A stretch of 44,853 nucleotides of DNA from an uncultured Armatimonadota bacterium (GCA_903904815.1 CAIVDU010000066.1:1-44853), one strand, 5' to 3'; positions 17,671 to 25,261 are shown, counted from the first letter of the stretch. Notes: generated by a model not told the origin, from the sequence alone. Numbers and translations are program-made.

Positions 17671-17684
17671 ATGAATCGATTCAT
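17671..17684. promoter_or_regulatory. LacI-type operator 1
   Basis: ATGAATCGATTCAT is a perfect 14-bp palindrome with the central CG typical of LacI-family operators. It lies 32 bases upstream of the regulator start. A degenerate half-match (GAGTCGATTC) sits 16 bases closer to the regulator gene, centred near 17661. Confidence 0.7.
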
Positions 17685-17707
17685 CATATCACATGTTTAG
17701 GCTTTCC

Positions 17708-17721
17708 ATAAATCGATTTAT
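17708..17721. promoter_or_regulatory. LacI-type operator 2
   Basis: ATAAATCGATTTAT is a second perfect 14-bp palindrome with the same AATCGATT core as operator 1. The centres are 37 bp apart. It overlaps the expected -35 position for the TACGCT box (17735-17740) that precedes the GH3 start by six bases, so binding should block GH3 transcription. Confidence 0.7.
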
Positions 17722-17746
17722 TAATTGCTTCGAGTACGCTTCGCGT

Positions 17747-20032
17747 ATGACATCCGCACTGCTCAGCATTGTTGCTGTGGCTCTCACCACCAAAGGTGGC
17801 TATCCTGCGCCTTCGATTTCCCACTCTCACAGGGCTCCGGATCGCCAGGGCTTCGATACTCCCGTCGTCGAAGCAAGAGTGACGGCGCTCCTTAAGCGCA
17901 TGACGCTCGAAGAGAAAATCGGTCAGCTTGTCCAGTTTTCCGAAGGCAACGCTACCGGACCTGATAACGTGCGCGTCGATCAAAAGGCGCTAATAGCGAA
18001 GGGCGGAATGGGTTCGATCCTGAACGCCTCCGGCGCGAAGCGAATCAACGCGATTCAGAAGTTGGCGATCGAAAATTCTCGTCTGAAGATTCCGCTGCTG
18101 TTCGGCCTGGACGTGATTCACGGCTACCGAACTGAGTTTCCGGTGCCTCTTGGCCTCTCCGCGACTTGGAACCCCGACTTGATCGAAAGAGCGGCACGGG
18201 TGTCGGCGGTGGAAGCGACTTCGGAAGGGATTCGCTGGACATTCTCGCCCATGGTCGACATTGCCCGCGACGCTCGCTGGGGACGGATCATGGAGAGCGC
18301 GGGAGAAGATCCGTATCTCGGAGGGAAGGTGGCGGCGGCGTACGTTCGCGGCTATCAAGGTGACGACCTCACGAGTCCAACCTCGATGGTTGCGTGCGCC
18401 AAGCACTTTGCCGCCTACGGCGGGGCGGAGGCGGGCCGAGAGTACAACACGGTCGACATGTCGGACCGGCTCCTCCGGGATGTCTATCTGCCACCTTACA
18501 AGGCAGCGGTTGACGCAGGGGTGGGAACGCTCATGAGTTCCTTCAACACGGTGCAAGGCGTTCCTGCATCGGCGAATCACCGACTGCTCACGGACGTGTT
18601 GCGCGGTGAATGGGGATTCCGAGGGTTCGTGGTGAGCGACTGGGGATCGATCGGCGAGTTGATCGAACACGGCATCGCTTTGAACGCCGGTCAGGCAGCT
18701 TTCAAGGGATTGACTGCGGGGGTCGACATGGACATGGCGTCGAACGCTTATGCTTCCACGCTGGCTGGCTTGATCAAGTCGGGCAAGCTCAAACAGAGCG
18801 TTGTCGACGAGGCAACCTCCAGAATTCTTCGCGTGAAGTTCGCGTTGGGGCTCTTTGAGCATCCGTACGCGGACGAGACACGGAGCGAACGAGAACTGCT
18901 TGCACCCGAACATTTGGCGGCTGCTCGAGAGGCCGCCGAACAGTCGTTCGTGCTCCTGAAGAATGCTTCGGTAGCAGGAAGGCCGGTACTTCCCCTCTCG
19001 TCTGGCCAGAAGGTGGCCCTCATCGGGCCCCTAGCCGACAGCCAGGACGACATGCTGGGCGAGTGGGCGGTCAGTGCCCACTCAGAGGACGTCGTGAACC
19101 TCCGCCAGGCTTTGGCGGGGAGGCTGAAGGCGAACCTTATTTACGCCAAAGGGACGGCGATCGAGACCGATTCCGAATCTGGATTTGCCGAGGCGATCGG
19201 GGCTGCGAGTCAGGCCGACGTCGTGGTGATGGCACTCGGGGAAAGCCGGTTCATGTCGGGTGAGTCGCTTTCTCGGACAAAACTGGGCCTTCCGGGGAAC
19301 CAGCTCAAGCTTCTGCAAGCGGTCGCGGCGACTGGCAAACCAATCGCTTTGGTGCTGTTCAATGGACGCCCGTTGGCGCTTCCATGGGAGGCATCGCACG
19401 TGCCGGCGATCCTAGAAGCGTGGTTCCCAGGCGTCCAGGCGGGGCCAGCCCTTACGCGGACTCTTTTCGGCGACGTCAATCCGGTGGGTCGGCTCACGAC
19501 GAGCTTTCCGCGTTCGGTAGGCCAGATGCCGTTGTACTATAACCAGCTCAACACGGGCAGGCCGCAGCCTACCGATGCGGCAGGACAGCGATTCCTCACG
19601 GGGTACTTGGACGAGCACAACTCCCCCCAATTCCCTTTTGGGTGGGGCCTCTCGTATACGCAATTCGACTACTCGCCTACAGTGATCACGACCAAGGCAG
19701 TCTCTGCGTCCGACCTCAACAAGAAGGGCGCGGTGATTCATTTGGAGGCTTTCGTAACGAATACAGGATCAGCGGCGTCGACCGAAGTCGTCCAACTGTA
19801 CATTCGTGAACGAGGGACCAGCGTGGCACGGCCGGTCAGGGAACTCAAGGGATTCCAGAGAGTGGCCCTCGCCCCGGGCGAAAGTCGACGGGTGGAATTC
19901 TCTCTCACGAAGAAGGAACTCTCCTTTTGGAACATCGACATGAAGCAGACGGTTGAGCCCTGCGAACTGACGGTTTGGGTCGCGCCGAATTGCCAAGCGG
20001 GCAAATCGGCGACTATCGAGATCAAGGAGTGA
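17747..20032 (+). CDS. GH3 beta-glucosidase, BglX-like
   Basis: A 761-residue glycoside hydrolase family 3 enzyme, BglX-like, releasing terminal beta-glucose or beta-xylose from oligosaccharides. The ATG at 17747 gives a short hydrophobic export signal (MTSALLSIVAVALTTKGG) and leaves the operator upstream; an earlier ATG at 17693 would translate through it. Order: GH3 N-terminal TIM barrel with LLFGLDVIHGYRT, substrate-binding KHFAAYGG, and the nucleophile Asp298 in GFVVSDWGS; the C-terminal alpha/beta sandwich (VVVMALGESRFMSGES); and a fibronectin III-like domain (VQLYIRERGTSVARPVRELK). All motifs are intact. ApbE follows after 18 bases. Regulation by the divergent LacI protein is likely. 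Confidence 0.93.
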   Translation: MTSALLSIVAVALTTKGGYPAPSISHSHRAPDRQGFDTPVVEARVTALLKRMTLEEKIGQLVQFSEGNATGPDNVRVDQKALIAKGGMGSILNASGAKRINAIQKLAIENSRLKIPLLFGLDVIHGYRTEFPVPLGLSATWNPDLIERAARVSAVEATSEGIRWTFSPMVDIARDARWGRIMESAGEDPYLGGKVAAAYVRGYQGDDLTSPTSMVACAKHFAAYGGAEAGREYNTVDMSDRLLRDVYLPPYKAAVDAGVGTLMSSFNTVQGVPASANHRLLTDVLRGEWGFRGFVVSDWGSIGELIEHGIALNAGQAAFKGLTAGVDMDMASNAYASTLAGLIKSGKLKQSVVDEATSRILRVKFALGLFEHPYADETRSERELLAPEHLAAAREAAEQSFVLLKNASVAGRPVLPLSSGQKVALIGPLADSQDDMLGEWAVSAHSEDVVNLRQALAGRLKANLIYAKGTAIETDSESGFAEAIGAASQADVVVMALGESRFMSGESLSRTKLGLPGNQLKLLQAVAATGKPIALVLFNGRPLALPWEASHVPAILEAWFPGVQAGPALTRTLFGDVNPVGRLTTSFPRSVGQMPLYYNQLNTGRPQPTDAAGQRFLTGYLDEHNSPQFPFGWGLSYTQFDYSPTVITTKAVSASDLNKKGAVIHLEAFVTNTGSAASTEVVQLYIRERGTSVARPVRELKGFQRVALAPGESRRVEFSLTKKELSFWNIDMKQTVEPCELTVWVAPNCQAGKSATIEIKE

Positions 20033-20050
20033 CGCGCTTGCGCTGATTTT

Positions 20051-20959
20051 ATGGCTGCTTTCCACGAACTCGAGGAGTTCCATTTCTCTGCGATGGGTGG
20101 TAACGGGACCATGCTGCTATCCGGTCCGGGAGAACTCGTTTCCATCGCGCATCGGACGGCGCTTTCTGAAATTGCTCGACTGGAAGACCGCTACTCGCGG
20201 TACCGCCCGGACAGTTTGCTGACCACGATCAACGAAGCCGCCAGCAAGGGAAGGTCTATCGAATTGGATGAGGAAACGTCGGGGCTTCTTGACTACGCGC
20301 TTGCGTGTTATGAATTGAGTGGTGGGTTGTTCGACATCACTTCCGGGATCCTACGTCAAGCATGGGATTTTCCGTTAAAGGTGTTGCCTGCGCAGTCGGA
20401 AATCGACCTTCTGCTGGAGCGCGTCGGTCTCCGCCACCTCGATTGGAAGCGTCCCCGGCTTGGGTTTCCGGTTCCTGGGATTGAACTCGATTTCGGGGGC
20501 ATCGTTAAAGAATATGCGGTCGACCGGTGCATCGACCTTTGGTCGGCGCTCGGCGTGCAACATGGATTGATCGGGATGGCGGGTGACATCGCAACCCTTG
20601 GCAGTCAGCCCGATGGGACACCGTGGATAATCGGCGTAGCGGACCCTAACGGGGGCAACTCAGTGGTGACGTCGGTCGCCTTGGAAGGGCAGGCCATTGC
20701 TACGAGCGGAAACTACGCTCGATGCTTTACCGAGGATGGTCAAATTTATAGCCATCTGCTAAATCCGACCACGGGGTGGCCGGTGATTGGGTTATCCAGC
20801 GTGACAGTGATCGCCCCGAAGTGCCTCGCGGCGGGTAGCGTCGCAACCATCGCCATGCTCAAAGGAGTCGACGGTCCTGAGTGGCTGGGAGCGACCGAGT
20901 TCTCGCATGGATGGATCGACGATTCCGGTGAACGAGGCGGAGAACTTTTTAAGCGCTGA
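20051..20959 (+). CDS. apbE: ApbE-family FAD:protein FMN transferase
   Basis: A 302-residue enzyme that attaches FMN to a Thr or Ser of target proteins, often flavoproteins of Rnf/Nqr type or reductases at the membrane. Motifs are clear: FSAMGGNGTM, SRYRPDSLLTTIN, GGLFDITSGIL, ELDFGGIVKEYAVDR (the DxGGxxKGxxxD magnesium/flavin loop with Glu for Gly), GMAGDIATLG, ATSGNYARCF and HLLNPTTGWPV. No signal peptide or lipobox is present, so it appears cytoplasmic, unlike many ApbE proteins. It lies 18 bases after the GH3 gene and is probably cotranscribed, although no partner flavoprotein is seen here. Its 3' end overlaps the convergent EF-hand gene by 11 bases. The start could also be the ATG of MGGNGT. 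Confidence 0.88.
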   Translation: MAAFHELEEFHFSAMGGNGTMLLSGPGELVSIAHRTALSEIARLEDRYSRYRPDSLLTTINEAASKGRSIELDEETSGLLDYALACYELSGGLFDITSGILRQAWDFPLKVLPAQSEIDLLLERVGLRHLDWKRPRLGFPVPGIELDFGGIVKEYAVDRCIDLWSALGVQHGLIGMAGDIATLGSQPDGTPWIIGVADPNGGNSVVTSVALEGQAIATSGNYARCFTEDGQIYSHLLNPTTGWPVIGLSSVTVIAPKCLAAGSVATIAMLKGVDGPEWLGATEFSHGWIDDSGERGGELFKR

Positions 20960-21362
20960 TATCGAAGGTCGATCCGGCGCCCGACAGCAGCTGAGCGCTG
21001 GCGCTCAACGTGCTGGAAGCTGATACCGAAGCGGCCCCGTCCGAGGTGCTTACAGATGAGTTGCGTAGGCTACTCATCAGACTCGACATTTTTTGAACGA
21101 ACTGGGCCTTCGAAACAGATCCGGTCCCGCCCGGATCAAGCTGCTTGTACAGAGCGTCCGCGCCGAGGTTCTGGAAAACTTTGGGAGGGTTCTGGGTTTG
21201 AAATGCCGACTGGAGCTGCGACTTATCGATGGAACCTTGTCCCGATGAGTCGATCCGATCAAACAGTGCCGCCATCTTTGGGGACGGTGGCATTTGGGCA
21301 CTCGCGCCCGACATGGCATTCATTGAAGAGACGCCCGAAACCTGACCCACTGAATAACTCAT
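20949..21362 (-). CDS. EF-hand protein with weak calcium loops
   Basis: A 137-residue protein. The ATG at 21362 is chosen because the upstream extension runs over the 3' end of the PilT-like gene. Two EF-hand loops are visible: DSSGQGSIDKSQ at 38-49 and DPGGTGSVSKAQ at 76-87. Both keep the first Asp and the central Gly, but position 12 is Gln rather than Glu and positions 3 and 5 lack acids, so calcium binding should be weak or lost. The N-terminus is Ser/Met rich and the last 35 residues are a low-complexity Ser/Ala tail. There is no signal peptide. It lies 106 bases after the PilT-like gene and is probably the last gene of that operon; its end overlaps apbE. Confidence 0.7.
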   Translation of the reverse strand: MSYSVGQVSGVSSMNAMSGASAQMPPSPKMAALFDRIDSSGQGSIDKSQLQSAFQTQNPPKVFQNLGADALYKQLDPGGTGSVSKAQFVQKMSSLMSSLRNSSVSTSDGAASVSASSTLSASAQLLSGAGSTFDISA

Positions 21363-21468
21363 CGTAGTCGAACCTGCATTTCCATCCGAGGACAATTCAA
21401 TGATCGGAATTGGAAATGGCGGTCCCCAGGTATTTCTACTTAGAACACGATAAGTTTCAGGGATCGAT

Positions 21469-22488
21469 TCAGCGCACCCTGGCCGAATCCGCGGTCGGAC
21501 CGGTGATCTGCCCATCCTCGACGAGCGAGTCCAGAGCCTGATTCCAAGATCGGCTCTCCGACTCTGCATTTTGTAGGTCGCCCAGCCGGGTGTCGCCGGT
21601 AGTCAAGGCGCTTTGCACGGCGGGAGTGAATTGCAGCCACTCGTAGGCGGGCACTCGTCCCTTTCCGGAGCTCCGGCTGAAGAGGAGTTGTCCGGTCACG
21701 GCAATTACGTTCTTTGCCAGCGACTTCTGGAGGGAATCATGATCGTTTCCGGCATGGCTCAAGAGTCTTTGGACGGCGTCGGTGACGCCGTCGGAATGGA
21801 TGTTTGCGATGACCAAATGACCCGTCTCGGCGAGGATGAGCAGGCCTCGCAACGTTTCCACAGTCGGAATGTCGTCAATGGCGAGAACATCGAGATCTGC
21901 TTGCAGGGCGATTTCGAGTGCGCGTGTGTAGCTGTCGAGATCTTGCCCGATGTGGAGCTGGGTCACAAGTCCTTTAAGGCTGGTGAAGCGGTAGCTCGGG
22001 TGCATTTCGACCACGAAGATTCTCGCCGCGCGCTTGCTATTGATGCGGTTGACGAGCGAGCACGCGGTGGTCCACTTGCCGCTCCCGGTGGGGCCTGAGA
22101 TGAGGACCAACCCTTTTTTGGCATCGGCCAGGTTCTCAAAGAAAGTTTTGGCGCCTTCGGCAATCACGTCTAGATCGGGAATCTCGCCGGGCAACACCCT
22201 GAAGGTGATGGCCATGCCTTCACTTCCGCACCTGAACGCGACTCCGACAAAAGCCAGCTCGCGATGAACCACCGTCCACTCGACCGGTAAACCGACATCG
22301 ATTCGTGAGCGGCCATCGGGTGGTATCGAACCCTCCAAGAGCCCGACCATCGCGGACACATCCATCGGCGGGAGGTCAAGGCGCACGAGTTCGCCGGCGA
22401 TGCGGACGGTCGGGACCTCCCCGGTTGCCAAATGGATGTCGGAGGCTTTGCGCTCGATTGCTTGGTCAAAAATTTGTGTGAGTGACAT
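21469..22488 (-). CDS. PilT-like ATPase with altered nucleotide motifs
   Basis: A 339-residue protein of the PilT/GspE secretion-ATPase family, related to pilus retraction motors. The ATG at 22488 has a perfect AAGGAG six bases upstream and gives the standard PilT N-terminus (SLTQIFDQAIERKASDIHLA); an ATGA overlap at 22518 is an alternative start. The PilT N-domain and AETGHLV block (220-226) are kept. But Walker A reads GPTGSGKW (132-139), with Trp139 where Ser/Thr should bind magnesium, and the Walker B region reads LDVLAIDDIP instead of the usual DVILVGEMRD. It may bind nucleotide poorly and be regulatory or structural. It sits in an operon behind an ECF sigma factor and a coiled-coil protein. 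Confidence 0.8.
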   Translation of the reverse strand: MSLTQIFDQAIERKASDIHLATGEVPTVRIAGELVRLDLPPMDVSAMVGLLEGSIPPDGRSRIDVGLPVEWTVVHRELAFVGVAFRCGSEGMAITFRVLPGEIPDLDVIAEGAKTFFENLADAKKGLVLISGPTGSGKWTTACSLVNRINSKRAARIFVVEMHPSYRFTSLKGLVTQLHIGQDLDSYTRALEIALQADLDVLAIDDIPTVETLRGLLILAETGHLVIANIHSDGVTDAVQRLLSHAGNDHDSLQKSLAKNVIAVTGQLLFSRSSGKGRVPAYEWLQFTPAVQSALTTGDTRLGDLQNAESESRSWNQALDSLVEDGQITGPTADSARVR

Positions 22489-22514
22489 GGGTGTCTCCTT
22501 CATGAAAATGGAAG

Positions 22515-22799
22515 TCATGACAGCCGGATTAGGCTCTCGGTGGGTGCGAACGGAGTGATGCGATCGTTGCGCGTTCGGGCGTAACCTCTGGTTCTCGCCA
22601 GTTCCGCTTGAAGAACAGCAACGGCTCTCCGGAGTTCGGTCACCTCTTGCCTCATCGCTTGCAGTTCGGCTGCCAAATCGGCGAGTTCTCGCTTGGGAGA
22701 CTCCTTAATGGCTTCGCTCACTCTTGGGCGAAGGTCCACGGTTTCAACTTCCCACTGCCCCAGCACTTGCTGCAATTCCTTTGGATCTTCTAGGTTCAT
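22515..22799 (-). CDS. Small coiled-coil protein coupled to ECF sigma
   Basis: A 94-residue soluble protein. Its ATG overlaps the sigma-factor stop in ATGA (22796-22799), the arrangement usual for a sigma/anti-sigma pair. The first half (EDPKELQQVLGQWEVETVDL, then RPRVSEAI) resembles the short N-terminal segment seen in small proteins encoded after sigma factors; the middle (ELADLAAELQAMRQEVTELR, then RAVAVLQAELA) is a strong coiled coil. There is no transmembrane helix and no zinc-binding CxxC, so it is not a classical membrane or ZAS anti-sigma factor. An anti-sigma or adaptor role is inferred from position only. Confidence 0.65.
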   Translation of the reverse strand: MNLEDPKELQQVLGQWEVETVDLRPRVSEAIKESPKRELADLAAELQAMRQEVTELRRAVAVLQAELARTRGYARTRNDRITPFAPTESLIRLS

Positions 22800-23359
22800 C
22801 TTCCTTCCTCCCATGCGGCGAGCTTTCGTCGTAGCATTGCCACGGCGTGACTTCGTCGGCTGGCAACTGTTCCCGGGGGAATCTCTAAGGCGGCGGCGAT
22901 CTCTTCGTAAGACAACTCTTCGTAAACCGACAGAATCAGTACTGCCCGATGGGATTCAGGCAGTTCCATGATCGCTTGCCTCACAGCCTCTCCCAGTGCC
23001 ACCGCCTCGACCACCCCGGCTACGGTTGAAGCGTCTGGGCTTCCCTTCTCGTCTTGGGGGAGATTCTCGGTCAGGCAACGGGAGCGGTTGCGCAGACAGT
23101 CCAGGCAAAGACGATAAACGGTGGCGAGAAGCCACGATTCGACACTCCCGGTCTGACGGAAAGTGGCTCGAATCTCCCACAGTCTCACGAAGGCGGCGGC
23201 TACCACGTCGGCGGCGTCGCCCGAATCGCCTCCGAGCATTCGGTTGGCAAATCGCTGCAGCCGGTGTTGGCGCCGCCCAACTAAGGCGTCAAACGCCTGT
23301 GACCTTCCACCGGCCGCCTTCTCCATGAGGCCATTGTCGTCGTCGAAAAAATCTGCCAC
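22796..23359 (-). CDS. ECF RNA polymerase sigma factor
   Basis: A 187-residue extracytoplasmic-function sigma factor. Region 2 is at about 20-95 (FDALVGRRQHRLQRFANRML, DVVAAAFVRLWEIR, SWLLATVYRLCLDCLRNRSR) and region 4 at about 130-185 (LPESHRAVLILSVYEELSYE, then EIAAALEIPPGTVASRRSHA), separated by a flexible linker. The GTG start at 23359 is taken because it leaves a normal N-terminus; no clear ribosome binding site is visible. A candidate promoter lies close upstream. It heads an operon with the coiled-coil protein, the PilT-like ATPase and probably the EF-hand protein, so it may autoregulate this set. Confidence 0.9.
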   Translation of the reverse strand: MADFFDDDNGLMEKAAGGRSQAFDALVGRRQHRLQRFANRMLGGDSGDAADVVAAAFVRLWEIRATFRQTGSVESWLLATVYRLCLDCLRNRSRCLTENLPQDEKGSPDASTVAGVVEAVALGEAVRQAIMELPESHRAVLILSVYEELSYEEIAAALEIPPGTVASRRSHAVAMLRRKLAAWEEGR

Positions 23360-23373
23360 GTTCGTAAAGTCAA

Positions 23374-23403
23374 ACGTTATGTTGGGGGCTTTTCTTCAGA
23401 CAA
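23374..23403 (-). promoter_or_regulatory. Candidate promoter of the sigma-factor operon
   Basis: On the minus strand TTGTCT (complement of 23398-23403) and TAACGT (complement of 23374-23379) are 18 bases apart. Transcription would begin a few bases before the GTG at 23359, giving a very short leader. It could instead be read by the ECF factor itself. Confidence 0.35.
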
Positions 23404-24009
23404 TTTTTGCCGATTCCGGAAAAGCTCGAGACCTTCGATCAATATTTCTCAGTTGCGTTCATTTCGAGAAACGTGTCGCCGGAACGGATATGTAGGGTGC
23501 AGTTCGAAGTCAAGAGTTGCCAGTCGGCGTGAATTTTAGGGGGGCGCCGACTTTCATTCCCGGTTGCGAGCGCACCGACCAGCTTAGCAGCAAACCATAA
23601 ACCTGGTTGTAGCGCAATGGTCCCTCTGGCGAACCTACGAATAGCCGATCAGGCTGCTCTGATTCGAGGGGAATTGATCTCTCACAGAATACAGATTTTC
23701 CTCCAAACTACGGAGATTCTATAGACGCCAGACGTCATTTCAGATTCAAATAAGTCTGGTAGTTCATGCACAGACGGATCAAAGAGTTCGAATCTTCAGA
23801 GTTACTCCTTTTGGTTTCGAATCAATTCTAATATTTGAGCTGAGCATTAATTCTCTAAAAATCCCACGGTACTCCGGGAATGATATCGGTATTTATAGTT
23901 CGCTAGGTTGTCCGCTCTTTTGGGGCTATACTAGCTACGTAGCTGTATCGACCACCCAATTTGCTCCCGCGCAGGCGTCTGCAACAAGCGTGCTCGCGAC
24001 GACCGAGAT
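23404..24009. other. AT-richer intergenic region, no gene
   Basis: About 600 bases without a supported gene and clearly richer in A and T than the surroundings, especially 23640-23930. An inverted repeat GTCGGCG/CGCCGAC is at 23523-23551. Near the right end a TATACT box (23927-23932) is followed at once by the perfect palindrome AGCTACGTAGCT (23933-23944), which may be the promoter and operator of the TusA-like gene, giving a leader of about 100 bases. No good -35 box is seen for it. Confidence 0.4.
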
Positions 24010-24030
24010 GCGTCGACTCGACGCAAGGAG
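24010..24030 (+). promoter_or_regulatory. Palindrome touching an AAGGAG ribosome binding site
   Basis: GCGTCGA-C-TCGACGC (24010-24024) is a perfect palindrome immediately followed by AAGGAG (24025-24030), six bases before the ATG at 24037. As RNA it can fold into a five-pair hairpin abutting the ribosome binding site; as DNA it could bind a dimer. The strong site fixes the start of the TusA-like gene. Confidence 0.5.
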
Positions 24031-24036
24031 CCTTCC

Positions 24037-24225
24037 ATGTCACCTGAAGATGCGCATATTGCGGCCAAAGGGATCTTAGAGAAGCGGGTTGGAGAGAATC
24101 GCATCGCTGTTCTCGTCGACAATCCTCACGACTGCACCGAAACCATCAAGGCGTTCCGAAAGCTCGGTTGCAAAGTGAAGGTTGAGCTCGACGGCACCCG
24201 TCTTATTGTCACGAGGACCATTTGA
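24037..24225 (+). CDS. Small TusA-like protein lacking the CPxP motif
   Basis: A 62-residue protein with an excellent AAGGAG ribosome binding site. The pattern SPEDAHIAAKGILEK, then GENRIAVLVDNPHDCTETIK, then GCKVKVELDGTRLIVTRTI matches the strand-helix-strand-helix-strands order of TusA/SirA/YedF-type domains, whose middle strand also ends in VDNP or VDDP. TusA proteins begin with a CPxP motif whose Cys carries sulfur; here the matching place reads SPED, so a sulfurtransferase role is unlikely. It may instead be a regulatory or binding version. The next gene starts 55 bases later. The fold assignment is by pattern only. Confidence 0.55.
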   Translation: MSPEDAHIAAKGILEKRVGENRIAVLVDNPHDCTETIKAFRKLGCKVKVELDGTRLIVTRTI

Positions 24226-24280
24226 TTATTTGTCAACAAAAAACTTTTTCCAAAACAACCCCATCGAGGTCCGGTAACAG

Positions 24281-24784
24281 ATGACTCCTCGCGAGCTTTA
24301 TTTCGTCACTCATCACCAAGCGGCTCAAGTAGTTTCTGCTCTCATGCTCGGATGCCGCGTTGATTCCATCATCGCCGGAACGGGTCCCCAGGAGAACTCT
24401 TGGAGTCTTGAAGCAGCGCCTTTCGAAGACGCTCAGGCCGTTTGCGCGGCTGGCTTTGAGATGGAAATGCTTCTTGGCCGGCTCCACGAGCATGCTTGGA
24501 CACGGTCACAGCAGGACCGAGCACTGATGTCGGAATTGCATACCGATCGCACGGGAGACACCCTGGATGAGGTTCATCTCGATGAACTCTTTATGCAGAG
24601 TGCCGAATCGTCCCGAGCCATTCTTGAGCATCAAACCGCTCGAAAGGCAATCGATCTTTTGGCCGACGCTTTGAGCGATGTCTATGGATCGAAGGAACGA
24701 AAGATGACCGGTATCGACATTCGTACCGTGACGGGCCTAGATCCTGCAGCCCAATCGATGCCTTCTCTGAAAACTGTGGTATAG
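24281..24784 (+). CDS. M41 peptidase-like domain without HExxH
   Basis: A 167-residue protein. Residues 12-27 (HQAAQVVSALMLGCRV) align with the start of FtsH-type M41 peptidase domains, which read HEAGHAVVALLLG followed by a basic residue and Val. Here HEAGH is HQAAQ, so both the catalytic Glu and the second zinc His are missing. The following pattern also fits: an Ala-Gly-x-x-x-E segment (CAAGFEMEMLLG), a QQDRAL helix where M41 has S-D-x-x-x-A, and a C-terminal IDLLADAL...MTGIDIRTV resembling the family's final helices. It is probably a pseudo-protease with a binding or regulatory role. No signal peptide. It lies between the TusA-like and RRM genes. Confidence 0.5.
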   Translation: MTPRELYFVTHHQAAQVVSALMLGCRVDSIIAGTGPQENSWSLEAAPFEDAQAVCAAGFEMEMLLGRLHEHAWTRSQQDRALMSELHTDRTGDTLDEVHLDELFMQSAESSRAILEHQTARKAIDLLADALSDVYGSKERKMTGIDIRTVTGLDPAAQSMPSLKTVV

Positions 24785-24901
24785 TCAAGCCGTTACGTTC
24801 CATCTGTACGGAATTCGTCTTGTTTCTCCCGTCTTCTCAGCCGGTTCTCGATCTTGGCCTCCTGCTCTTGAACCGCAACAATTGAATATTGGAGAACACA
24901 A

Positions 24902-25207
24902 ATGGCAGTAAAAACCCTTTACGTCGGCAACTTGCCGTATTCCGTCACTGAGTCAACTATGACTACCTATTTCGCCAACTACGGTGCGACCAACGCCCGT
25001 ATCGTTGAGGGAAGAGGATTTGGATTCGTAGACGTCGATTCCGAGAGAATGGACTCGGCTATCGCCGACAAGCACAACGTTCAGCTTGACGGTCGAACGC
25101 TTACAGTCAGCGAAGCTAAGCCACGCGAGCCACGAAGCAGCGGTGGCGGCGGCGGCGGTGGTTCGTACGGCGGCGGCGGCGGTGGATCGCGCGGCAATCG
25201 CTGGTGA
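24902..25207 (+). CDS. Glycine-rich RRM RNA-binding protein
   Basis: A 101-residue protein with one RNA-recognition motif (residues 4-75) and a Gly-rich tail. RNP2 is LYVGNL (6-11) and RNP1 is GRGFGFVDV (about 37-45). The tail (SSGGGGGGGSYGGGG...RGNRW) resembles that of cyanobacterial and other bacterial Rbp proteins, which act as RNA chaperones, often induced by cold. A GGAGA site lies eight bases before the ATG. The upstream gap 24785-24901 is a pyrimidine-rich leader without a gene, possibly a regulated 5' region. A strong terminator follows directly. Confidence 0.92.
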   Translation: MAVKTLYVGNLPYSVTESTMTTYFANYGATNARIVEGRGFGFVDVDSERMDSAIADKHNVQLDGRTLTVSEAKPREPRSSGGGGGGGSYGGGGGGSRGNRW

Positions 25208-25229
25208 TCTAGCCTAAAAAGCTAAACGG

Positions 25230-25261
25230 AAAGGGCTGTAGGCATTTGCCTACAGCCCTTT
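25230..25261 (+). terminator. Rho-independent terminator after the RRM gene
   Basis: A 15-pair perfect stem, AAAGGGCTGTAGGCA against TGCCTACAGCCCTTT, with a minimal TT loop and followed by TTTT. It starts 22 bases after the RRM stop codon. Bases 25265-25472 beyond it hold no gene; they include a direct repeat GGTTAGCGGT at 25290 and 25311. Confidence 0.92.

Noticed and set aside
16710-17711. 333-codon plus-strand frame opposite the LacI-type gene
   Set aside because: Shadow of a well-conserved regulator; it would also read through the operators.
17990-18913. 307-codon minus-strand frame in the GH3 gene
   Set aside because: Antisense to conserved GH3 motifs, with no start site signal and unusual composition.
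24785-24901. Possible riboswitch or cold-shock leader before the RRM gene
   Set aside because: The leader is pyrimidine rich but I could not find a defined fold or a known motif in it.
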